Below are positions 44,783 to 51,763 of a DNA stretch of 64,000 bases, in pieces; positions within the stretch are counted from its first letter, which is position 1; the number at the start of each line of letters is the position of its first letter. The translations under genes were made by a program, and so were the position numbers. The DNA is from Ornatilinea apprima (GTDB lineage Bacteria > Chloroflexota > Anaerolineae > Anaerolineales > Anaerolineaceae). The stretch spans positions 111,244 to 175,243 of the forward strand of contig NZ_LGCL01000041.1 in assembly GCF_001306115.1 (NCBI RefSeq). The letters run 5' to 3'. Under the pieces are notes generated by a model. That model made no database searches and was not told the origin of the DNA. It worked only from the letters and a program-made list of their open reading frames with translations.

Positions 44783-45234
44783 TCCAGTTCTTTTTCAAAG
44801 GTATATTGGCTTTTGACCTGTTGGTACCCGATGGAGCGGTAAAAGAGATGCGCTTTCTCGCGGATCACGTTGGAACGCAGGCGCACCGCCCGCAGACCCT
44901 GCTCCACGGCCCAGACTTCGGCGGCCTGCATCAAAGCCCGCCCGGCCCCGCCGCGGCGATGGCGCTCATCCACCACGATTCCGCCGATTTCGGCAAAAGC
45001 CTCCGATTCCAGGTATTGGGTGGTCAGCACGTGCAGCCAGCCAATTATCTCGCCGCCAGACGCAGCGGCTACAAACACTGCCTGGTCAGGCCGTTCAAGG
45101 ATCGCCGCCAAGCGCGGGGTGAGAACGTCTTGCTCAGTAGGATAGCCCAATTGAGCGCATAGACGCGCGAGCGCGGGCGCGTCTTGCTCAGCCGCGCGGC
45201 GAATCATGAAGCCTGCCATGTTAGAATCACTCAT
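44743..45234 (-). CDS. GNAT-family N-acetyltransferase
   Basis: 163 residues in reverse orientation between hisF and hisI. The acetyl-CoA motif A is [20 protein letters not shown], preceded by AEIGGIVVD; the end [21 protein letters not shown] is typical. ATG 45234 ([13 protein letters not shown]) follows GGAGG and lies only seven bases from the hisI start on the other strand, so the two genes are divergent with almost no shared spacer. The last 40 bases are antisense to the end of hisF. The substrate is unknown. Confidence 0.86.
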   Translation of the reverse strand: MSDSNMAGFMIRRAAEQDAPALARLCAQLGYPTEQDVLTPRLAAILERPDQAVFVAAASGGEIIGWLHVLTTQYLESEAFAEIGGIVVDERHRRGGAGRALMQAAEVWAVEQGLRAVRLRSNVIREKAHLFYRSIGYQQVKSQYTFEKELDQARGGRTGTPWA

Positions 45235-45241
45235 GAGGTAA

Positions 45242-45637
45242 ATGCCTCCAGAAGGATGGAAGAATTTGGACAACAATCTGATTGTATCCCCAAAATTTGA
45301 TGACCGTGGCCTGATTCCTGCCATCGTGCAAAACGCCCAAACCCGCCAGGTGCTCACCCTGGCCTACATGAACGCCGAGTCGCTGCGCCTCACCCAGCAA
45401 ACCGGCGAAACCCATTTCTGGTCGCGCAGCCGCCAGGAGCTGTGGCACAAAGGCGCCACCTCCGGCAACATTCAAAAAGTCGTGGAAATGACCCTGGACT
45501 GCGACCTCGACGCCTTGCTGGTGCGCGTGATCCCCGCCGGCCCCGCCTGCCACACCGGGGCCGTCTCCTGCTTTTTTAACCCGCTCCCCCTTACCGTATC
45601 CCCCACCCAGATTGGAGAAGAAAACCATGAAGATTGA
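45242..45637 (+). CDS. hisI: Phosphoribosyl-AMP cyclohydrolase
   Basis: Opens the purine ring of PR-AMP. 131 residues. Landmarks are [39 protein letters not shown] and the metal/zinc residues in [13 protein letters not shown] and [18 protein letters not shown] 45242 follows ATGAGG; it is preceded directly by the divergent GNAT start. Separate from HisE rather than fused. The hisE start overlaps its last codons. Confidence 0.94.
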   Translation: MPPEGWKNLDNNLIVSPKFDDRGLIPAIVQNAQTRQVLTLAYMNAESLRLTQQTGETHFWSRSRQELWHKGATSGNIQKVVEMTLDCDLDALLVRVIPAGPACHTGAVSCFFNPLPLTVSPTQIGEENHED

Positions 45638-45920
45638 CGAACTCTACCAGATTATCGCAGACCGCAAGGCCGCCCCCCAGGAAGGCTCGTACACCAATTA
45701 CCTGTTCGATAAAGGTGAAGACAAAATCCTCAAAAAAGTGGGCGAAGAAGCCATGGAAGTGCTCCTGGCCGCCAAAGGCGAAGGCGACCAGCGGCTGATT
45801 GAAGAAGTGTCGGATCTAACCTACCACCTGCTGGTTCTGCTGGCCTCCCGCGGCATCACCCCTGCCGATATTGGTGCCGAGTTGGAAAAGCGCCACCAGC
45901 CCCGCCCACCCCAGGCCTGA
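45627..45920 (+). CDS. hisE: Phosphoribosyl-ATP pyrophosphohydrolase
   Basis: Second pathway step, hydrolysing PR-ATP to PR-AMP. 97 residues, with the MazG-like four-helix pattern: [56 protein letters not shown] 45627 follows TTGGAGAAG and overlaps hisI by 11 bases; the upstream TTG 45612 is not needed. Last gene of the his cluster, followed by a hairpin. Confidence 0.94.
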   Translation: MKIDELYQIIADRKAAPQEGSYTNYLFDKGEDKILKKVGEEAMEVLLAAKGEGDQRLIEEVSDLTYHLLVLLASRGITPADIGAELEKRHQPRPPQA

Positions 45921-45938
45921 ACGCCTCTGCCGGCCAGA

Positions 45939-45971
45939 GAAAGCCGCCAGAGCCAGCCTTTCGCGGCTTTC
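45939..45971 (+). terminator. Hairpin after hisE
   Basis: GAAAGCCGC (45939-45947) pairs perfectly with GCGGCTTTC (45963-45971), nine base pairs. The following sequence is pyrimidine-rich but has no clean T run. Confidence 0.45.
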
Positions 45972-46026
45972 CCGCGCCCCTTTCTTGCCCTCCCTCGCGT
46001 TTTTTCCACGCAAATGGGCGGCAATG

Positions 46027-46076
46027 TTAATCTTTGTTAACAGTAAGTGAATATTCAGGGAAAGATCGATTATAAT
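46027..46076 (+). promoter_or_regulatory. PHO-box-like repeats and promoter for pstSCAB
   Basis: Three direct repeats at 10- to 11-base steps: TTAATC (46027), TTAACA (46037), TGAATA (46048), then a perfect TATAAT (46071-46076). The last repeat lies 17 bases before the -10, where a -35 box is otherwise missing. This is the layout of promoters activated by PhoB/PhoP. pstS starts 10 bases after the -10 box, so the transcript would be nearly leaderless. Confidence 0.5.
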
Positions 46077-46085
46077 TTTATTGGT

Positions 46086-46991
46086 ATGCGCCGATACTTC
46101 TACCTGACCGCCCTGATGGTTGCCCTGGCACTCACTGGTTGCCAGTCAACCTCTTCTCCGGAAGCGCAAGAGATTCCGCAATCTTCAACATACATTGAAA
46201 ACAAAGGCTCCGATACCATGGTCAACCTGGCCCTGGTGTGGGCGGAAAGCTATCAGGCGTCCAACCCGGATGTGCGCATCTCGGTTACCGGCGGTGGTTC
46301 GGGCACCGGGCTGGCGGCGCTGGTCAACGGCACCGTAGACGTCGCCAATGCGTCGCGCCAGATCAAACCCGAAGAACAGGACCAAATCGCGCAAAGCGGT
46401 CACCAGGCGGTGGAATACGTGGTCGCGTCCGACGCGATTGCCGTGATTGTCAACCCCAGCAACCCCATTCAAAACCTCACCCTCGAAGAGATTTCCCGCA
46501 TTTATAAAGGTGAAATCAACAACTGGGCCGAGCTGGGCGGCGAGAATCGCCCCATTGTGCGCCTCTCCCGCGAGACCAATTCTGGCACGCATGTTTATTT
46601 TCTGGAAGAAGTCATCCGCCTGGGCAGTTCTGAAGATAAGAGCATCTTCTCCGCCGACACGCTCCTCTTACCCTCATCGGAAGGCATTATCACCGAAGTT
46701 CGCGACAACCCCAACGCCATTGGCTATGATGGATTGGGATATGTAACCCCTGACGTGAAGGTCATCTCAGTCGCCGCGGATCGCAGCCATTCCTATGTGC
46801 TGCCCACCATTGAGACGGTTAAGGATGGCAGCTACCCCATCTCGCGCGACCTGTACATGTACACTACCGAATCTCCCAGCCAGGCGGTTCAAACCTACCT
46901 GGAATGGGTTTACTCTGCGGAAGCCCAGCAGATCGTCAGCGAGTTAGGCTTTGTTCCGGTAACACCTTCAGAGGGCGCCAATGGCGAGTAA
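46086..46991 (+). CDS. pstS: Phosphate-binding lipoprotein PstS
   Basis: High-affinity phosphate receptor of the Pst importer. 301 residues. The signal peptide YFYLTALMVALALTGCQ ends in a lipobox (ALTGC), so the mature protein is lipid-anchored outside. Ligand-binding landmarks are NKGSDTMVNLALVWAESYQ, VTGGGSGTGLAALVNGT, IYKGEINNWAELGGENRP and VRLSRETNSGTHVYFLEEV. ATG 46086 is chosen because it gives the signal peptide; a GTG upstream is in frame. pstC starts inside its last codons. Confidence 0.93.
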   Translation: MRRYFYLTALMVALALTGCQSTSSPEAQEIPQSSTYIENKGSDTMVNLALVWAESYQASNPDVRISVTGGGSGTGLAALVNGTVDVANASRQIKPEEQDQIAQSGHQAVEYVVASDAIAVIVNPSNPIQNLTLEEISRIYKGEINNWAELGGENRPIVRLSRETNSGTHVYFLEEVIRLGSSEDKSIFSADTLLLPSSEGIITEVRDNPNAIGYDGLGYVTPDVKVISVAADRSHSYVLPTIETVKDGSYPISRDLYMYTTESPSQAVQTYLEWVYSAEAQQIVSELGFVPVTPSEGANGE

Positions 46992-47889
46992 AGCGAAACG
47001 TATCAACCACTACTCCGAGGCCGTGATCACTGCGATCATCCGCACGGCCGGCTATCTCAGCGTTCTTTTTGTCGCATTAATCTCTTTCTTCCTCTTTCGA
47101 GAAGCCATCCCGGTTGTTTTCAAAATTCCCGCAGGGACTCTTCTCAATACCCGCTGGTACCCCATCGAAGGATTGTACGGCCTCCTGCCGTTGTTGCTTG
47201 GCAGCCTGACCATCACCCTGGGTGCGTCGCTGATCGCCATTCCACTCGGCCTGCTCACCGCCGTTTACATCTCCGAAATCGCCCCGCCCTGGACCAAAGA
47301 GATTCTCAAACCCATGGTCGAGATTCTGGCTGGCATTCCCTCGGTGGTGTTGGGCTTCCTGGGTATCCTGGTGCTGTCTCCCTTCCTGCGCGAAACTTTC
47401 AATCTGCCCACCGGTCTCACGGCCCTCGCCGGATCCATTCTGCTCGGCTGGGCGGCCATCCCTACCATTGTATCCGTTTCTGAAGATGCCCTCAACACCG
47501 TGCCCGCCTCGTTCCGCGAAGCCTCACTGGCCCTCGGCTGCACGCGCTGGCAAACCATTTGGGGTGTAACCGTGCCATCGGCCCGCTCTGGCATTATCAC
47601 CGCCATTATGCTGGGCGTTGGGCGTGTGATCGGCGAGACAATGACCGTCATGATGGTGACCGGCAACGCCCCCACCATGCCCGCCGGCCTGCGCACCATC
47701 CTGCTGCCCATTCGCACCATGACCGCCACCATCGCCTCTGAGATGGGCGAAGTGGCCAAAGGCAGCGACCATTACCAGGTTTTATTTTTCATTGGTCTGA
47801 TCCTGTTCCTGTTCTCATTGATTATCAATATCGTGGCGTTTCAAATCAGCGCCCGCCGCGTCAAACGATCTGAACGGCTGCTTTCTTAA
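46981..47889 (+). CDS. pstC: Phosphate ABC transporter permease PstC
   Basis: 302 residues with six membrane helices. The EAA-type loop is FREASLALGCTRWQTIWGVT; other family features are MVEILAGIPSVVLGFLGILV and GRVIGETMTVMMVTGNAP. It pairs with PstA to form the channel. The start overlaps pstS by 11 bases, and pstA follows after six bases. Confidence 0.94.
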   Translation: MASKAKRINHYSEAVITAIIRTAGYLSVLFVALISFFLFREAIPVVFKIPAGTLLNTRWYPIEGLYGLLPLLLGSLTITLGASLIAIPLGLLTAVYISEIAPPWTKEILKPMVEILAGIPSVVLGFLGILVLSPFLRETFNLPTGLTALAGSILLGWAAIPTIVSVSEDALNTVPASFREASLALGCTRWQTIWGVTVPSARSGIITAIMLGVGRVIGETMTVMMVTGNAPTMPAGLRTILLPIRTMTATIASEMGEVAKGSDHYQVLFFIGLILFLFSLIINIVAFQISARRVKRSERLLS

Positions 47890-47895
47890 GGCAAT

Positions 47896-48762
47896 ATGGA
47901 CTCAAAATACGATTCATCCAGCTCCAGGCAGAAAGAAAAAATCGGCTTCGCCGCTCTCACGGCCATCAGCACGCTCACCGTGCTGCCGATTATTGCCATT
48001 CTGATCTACATCCTCATTCAAGGTATGCCGGTCATCAACTGGGAATTCATCACCGGGCTCCCTCGCGAGGGCATGCGCGCTGGCGGCATCTTCCCGGCCA
48101 TTGTGGGCACCTTCTACCTCACCATCGGCACCGCCTTGTTCTCCATCCCGCCCGGCATCGCGGCGGCCATTTACCTGTCGGAATACGCCGGAGACAACCG
48201 CTGGACGCGCGCCATCCGTATTGCCATGGTCAACCTGGCGGGTATCCCTTCGGTAGTGTATGGGTTGTTCGGCCTGGGAGTGTTTGTCATCTTTTTACAA
48301 TTCGGCACCAGCATTCTGGCCGCCTCGCTGACCCTATCAATCATGACCCTGCCGGTCATCATCAGCACCGCTGAAGAGGCCATGCGCGCCGTTCCCCAGT
48401 CGTTCCGGCTGATCAGCGTTTCGGTGGGAGCCACCAAGTGGCAGACCATCTGGAAAATTGTTCTCCCGCAGAGCCTGCCCGGTATCATTACCGGTATCAT
48501 TCTGGGGTTGCAGCGCGCTGCTGGTGAAACCGCCCCCATCCTCTTTACCGGCGCGGCGTTCTTTCTCCCACAGCTTCCAAAATCTCCCTTGGACGCCACC
48601 ATGGCGCTTCCCTACCACCTGTTTGTCATCTCCACCCAGGTGCCCGGCATGCCCATCCAAATCCAATACGGAACCGTGCTGGTTCTGTTGTTCTTCGTGT
48701 TGAGCATGGAAATTATGGCTACACTGATCCGCTCACGCGCCCGCGCCCGCAGACAATGGTAA
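47896..48762 (+). CDS. pstA: Phosphate ABC transporter permease PstA
   Basis: 288 residues with six membrane helices. Landmarks are MVNLAGIPSVVYGLFGLGVF, the EAA loop FRLISVSVGATKWQTIWKIV, and LGLQRAAGETAPILFTGAAF. The C-terminal stretch ends RSRARARRQW. pstB starts seven bases before its stop codon. Confidence 0.94.
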   Translation: MDSKYDSSSSRQKEKIGFAALTAISTLTVLPIIAILIYILIQGMPVINWEFITGLPREGMRAGGIFPAIVGTFYLTIGTALFSIPPGIAAAIYLSEYAGDNRWTRAIRIAMVNLAGIPSVVYGLFGLGVFVIFLQFGTSILAASLTLSIMTLPVIISTAEEAMRAVPQSFRLISVSVGATKWQTIWKIVLPQSLPGIITGIILGLQRAAGETAPILFTGAAFFLPQLPKSPLDATMALPYHLFVISTQVPGMPIQIQYGTVLVLLFFVLSMEIMATLIRSRARARRQW

Positions 48763-49538
48763 AACGTATGAATTCAGAACCCGCCGACATTATCCAGGTT
48801 AGAAACCTTACTCTGCGCTATTCGGATGGCAAGGAGAGCCTGAAAGACATCAATCTCTCCATTAAAGCCAACGCCATTAACGTTCTCTTCGGCCCGGCCA
48901 ACGGTGGAAAATCCACTTTATTGCGAACCCTCAACCGCCTGAACGACCTGACCGACGTCAGCGTGATGCAAGGCGAAGTGTTATTCAATGGAAAAAACCT
49001 GCTCGACCCCGACATTGATGTAATCGAACTGCGCCGCACAATTGGTATTGTTTTTTCACGCCCGGTAGTGCTGCCCATGACCATTTATGAGAACATCAGC
49101 TACGGCCTGGCTCTGGCGGGGATTCGCAGCAAAGTGCAGCAAAAAGAACGGGTCAAAGAAGCCCTGCAGCAGGCCGTTTTATGGGATGAGGTCTACGACC
49201 GTCTCGACACCCCGGCCGCCGAACTCTCTGGTGGGCAAAAACAGCGGCTTTGCCTGGCGCGTTCACTGGCCTTGAAACCAGAAGTGATCATGCTGGATGA
49301 GCCCACTTCCGCCCTCGACCCGGTCTCCACCGCCAATATCGAAGACCTGCTCCAGCGTATTAAAGAGGAATTGACCATCATCCTCGTTCCCCATAACACT
49401 CAGCAGGCTGCGCGCATGGCCGATTATGCCGCATTCTTCCTGCAAGGCGAATTAGTGGAATGGGGCACCGGTGAGCAGATCTTCACCCGGCCAAAAGAAA
49501 AGAAAACCCAGGATTACGTCGAAGGGCGCTTCGGCTAA
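48756..49538 (+). CDS. pstB: Phosphate ABC transporter ATPase PstB
   Basis: 260-residue ATPase. Walker A is LFGPANGGKSTLLRTLNRLN (the family usually has GPSGCGKST), signature ELSGGQKQRLCLARSLAL, Walker B VIMLDEPTSALDPVSTANIE and H-loop ILVPHNTQQAARMADY. The H-loop region reads VPHN where PstB proteins generally have VTHN. Both departures are mild. No phoU gene follows; a terminator ends the operon. ATG 48756 is used, with ATG 48768 as an alternative. Confidence 0.93.
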   Translation: MVKRMNSEPADIIQVRNLTLRYSDGKESLKDINLSIKANAINVLFGPANGGKSTLLRTLNRLNDLTDVSVMQGEVLFNGKNLLDPDIDVIELRRTIGIVFSRPVVLPMTIYENISYGLALAGIRSKVQQKERVKEALQQAVLWDEVYDRLDTPAAELSGGQKQRLCLARSLALKPEVIMLDEPTSALDPVSTANIEDLLQRIKEELTIILVPHNTQQAARMADYAAFFLQGELVEWGTGEQIFTRPKEKKTQDYVEGRFG

Positions 49539-49559
49539 ACCTTCCAATGTTGTCTTAAT

Positions 49560-49585
49560 AACGGCGTTTCCAGCGCCGTTTTTTT
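49560..49585 (+). terminator. Terminator of the pst operon
   Basis: AACGGCG (49560-49566) pairs perfectly with CGCCGTT (49574-49580), loop of seven, followed by TTTTT. Confidence 0.8.
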
Positions 49586-49620
49586 ATTTTCTACACCCTT
49601 TTGCAATGAAAAATTGAGGA

Positions 49621-49649
49621 TTGTAATTAAGGAACACTTGTTCTATAAT
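49621..49649 (+). promoter_or_regulatory. Promoter for the radical SAM/AAA operon
   Basis: TTGTAA (49621-49626), 17-base spacer, perfect TATAAT (49644-49649). Start point near 49656, about 40 bases before ATG 49695. Confidence 0.65.
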
Positions 49650-49694
49650 ATACATGCTGTTTAGCAGAACAAATTTTCCAATTCAGGTGTGATC

Positions 49695-50378
49695 ATGGTT
49701 ACCCCCAAAAGTCGAGTGCTTCAGTACGATTCGGTCCTGATCCAGCGCGGCGAGCTGCTCAATGTGGCGGCAGTTTGCCCCAAAACCCGCGCTTTGGGTC
49801 CGGGTTGGCGGTCTGCCATTTGGGTCCAGGGATGCCCCTTCCACTGTGCGGGCTGCATCTCGCCCGAATGGACCACTTTCCAACCAGCCCACAGCATCAA
49901 TCCGGTGGAATTAGCCAGCACACTGCTTGCAGATCCCGAAATCAGCGGGCTAACTTTTTCTGGCGGAGAGCCCATGCAGCAGGCCGCCGGGCTGGCCAAT
50001 CTGGCCCGCAAAGCCCGCCAGCAAAGACCGATTAACATCATTACCTACACCGGCTACAAATTGGAAGTGTTGAAAAAGGGCATTCCCGACCGGTCGGTGT
50101 TCAAATTACTGGATGAAACCGATGTGCTTATTGACGGTCAATTCATCTCCGCGTTAAATGATAATCGCGGCATGCGCGGCAGCAGTAATCAACGCGTTCA
50201 TTACCTCACTGGGCAATTGAAAGATTTTAATTTTGAGAAGGCGCCCCGTTTGAGCGAAGTACAGGTTTTAGATGGGCAGGTTTTAATGGTAGGTGTTCCC
50301 GAAGAATATTTGCTGCAGGCTTTCTACCGCGCCATGTGGCAATTAGAAAGTCTGCCCTTGCAGTTGGTAAAGAAATGA
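49695..50378 (+). CDS. Radical SAM protein, NrdG/activase-like
   Basis: 227 residues. The cluster motif is GCPFHCAGC (C-x3-C-x2-C), preceded by WRSAIWVQ as in activating enzymes, and followed by the SAM-binding GLTFSGGEPMQQAAGLANLA. The overall build matches NrdG (anaerobic ribonucleotide-reductase activase) more than a full-length radical SAM enzyme, but there is no nrdD next to it. Instead it is coupled by ATGA to a coiled-coil gene and then an AAA+ gene, so the substrate is probably something else. GTG 49689 is an alternative start. Confidence 0.88.
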   Translation: MVTPKSRVLQYDSVLIQRGELLNVAAVCPKTRALGPGWRSAIWVQGCPFHCAGCISPEWTTFQPAHSINPVELASTLLADPEISGLTFSGGEPMQQAAGLANLARKARQQRPINIITYTGYKLEVLKKGIPDRSVFKLLDETDVLIDGQFISALNDNRGMRGSSNQRVHYLTGQLKDFNFEKAPRLSEVQVLDGQVLMVGVPEEYLLQAFYRAMWQLESLPLQLVKK

Positions 50379-51763
50379 GCGGCCACAAGAAAACGGTAGT
50401 TCACATCAGTGAAGAAGAATACGAACGGCTCCACCAGGCGGAAATGCAGCAGCGCTTCCAGCGCAGCCAGCAAACATCAAACGAAAAGATGCTTCAAGCT
50501 GCCTCTCAGCATCTCCAGGCCGAGCTGTCCGAAGTTTCCCGCCGTCAGAACGATTACCTGCGTCATATCGCGCGCCTGGACCAGACTATTCAATCCATCG
50601 AATACGAAGCCAGTCGCACCCTGGTTGATCAGCAAACGCTTCTGCTGGAAGAAATCAACTCTGCCGCCCAACAGGTAGCCGAAAGCAATGAGATTCAAAT
50701 CCAGCAGGTTCACCAGCAGCTTTTCCAGGAGATGGATAATCTGCGAGCCGGCATGGATGATCAGCTGGCAAGCTTGCAATCCGAATGGGCGCAGCAGCTC
50801 CAATCGCGCCGCCAGGTATTCGAATACGCGACATACTGGCTGGATTCCGCCGAAACCCTGGCCAGCTTCATTGCCGTTAATTATGACCACAACCATTTTT
50901 CGCCTGGCGCGCTGCAGAATATTGATCAGTTGATCCAGCAGTCTGTTCAGAATTTACAAAACAGCGCCCCCGAAGCGGCGATCTCGCTGGCGCAGCAAGC
51001 CTACCGCGAGAGCAGCCAATTACGCCTCTCTCTGGAACAGGCTCAAACCGAATGGCACGCGCTGCAATCCCAGGCGCTTCAAGGCATTTCCCGCCTGCAA
51101 ACTCTGCTAGATGGCTGCCAGACCCTCCCAGCTCTGGACTTGAACGGCGCGGAACTGCCCGTGCTTCTGAATATCGAATTCTGGTCTCAGGGCGAATACC
51201 GCCGTCTATTCAACGACCTGCGCGACTTGGAAGCGCGGGTACAAATGGACTGGCGGCAGCAGCCCATGGAAAGCCTGAATGAGTTGTGTAAGCACACCCT
51301 GCCCGAATTGCAACAGCGCCTCGACCGCATGATCTACCACGCGCGGCTGGCTGCGCTCAATTCTCAACTGCGCATCAACATCGCCGACATCGTCATTCAA
51401 GCCCTCGAAACGCAGGGGTTTTCGCTGCAAACTAGCGCATACCAGAAAGACGATTTTCACCAGCTTTTTCAAGCACAGTTATCCAATTACGAAGGCAGCC
51501 AGGTAATCGTCGAAGTGGTGCCAACCGGTAATGGTCAGCGCGAAAACGAGCTACATATTCATTCGTTGGACGCCGCTCAGCACACACCGCATGAGCTGCG
51601 CCGCCGCGCGTTGGAGATCAACCGCTCGCTAAATGAGATGGGGTTGCAAACGGGTGAGTTGGAAACCCTCCCACCCACAACAAGTCCTCCACCTTCCATC
51701 CATTCAATCCCTATTCCCGCCCGGCGTTCACTCCGGCGGCCGTCTTTGAGGCCGCATGAATAA
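50375..51763 (+). CDS. Coiled-coil protein between radical SAM and AAA+ genes
   Basis: 462 residues, very rich in Gln, Glu and Ala. Residues about 15-250 form long coiled coils (QQRFQRSQQTSNEKMLQAAS, LLEEINSAAQQVAESNEIQI, HQQLFQEMDNLRAGMDDQLA). A C-terminal globular part (about 350-440; RINIADIVIQALETQGFSLQ, EGSQVIVEVVPTGNG) is followed by a Pro/Ser/Arg-rich tail (IHSIPIPARRSLRRPSLRPH). No family recognised. ATG 50375 overlaps the previous stop. The stop overlaps the AAA gene by eight bases. A structural or scaffold role with the AAA partner is likely but not shown. Confidence 0.72.
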   Translation: MSGHKKTVVHISEEEYERLHQAEMQQRFQRSQQTSNEKMLQAASQHLQAELSEVSRRQNDYLRHIARLDQTIQSIEYEASRTLVDQQTLLLEEINSAAQQVAESNEIQIQQVHQQLFQEMDNLRAGMDDQLASLQSEWAQQLQSRRQVFEYATYWLDSAETLASFIAVNYDHNHFSPGALQNIDQLIQQSVQNLQNSAPEAAISLAQQAYRESSQLRLSLEQAQTEWHALQSQALQGISRLQTLLDGCQTLPALDLNGAELPVLLNIEFWSQGEYRRLFNDLRDLEARVQMDWRQQPMESLNELCKHTLPELQQRLDRMIYHARLAALNSQLRINIADIVIQALETQGFSLQTSAYQKDDFHQLFQAQLSNYEGSQVIVEVVPTGNGQRENELHIHSLDAAQHTPHELRRRALEINRSLNEMGLQTGELETLPPTTSPPPSIHSIPIPARRSLRRPSLRPHE

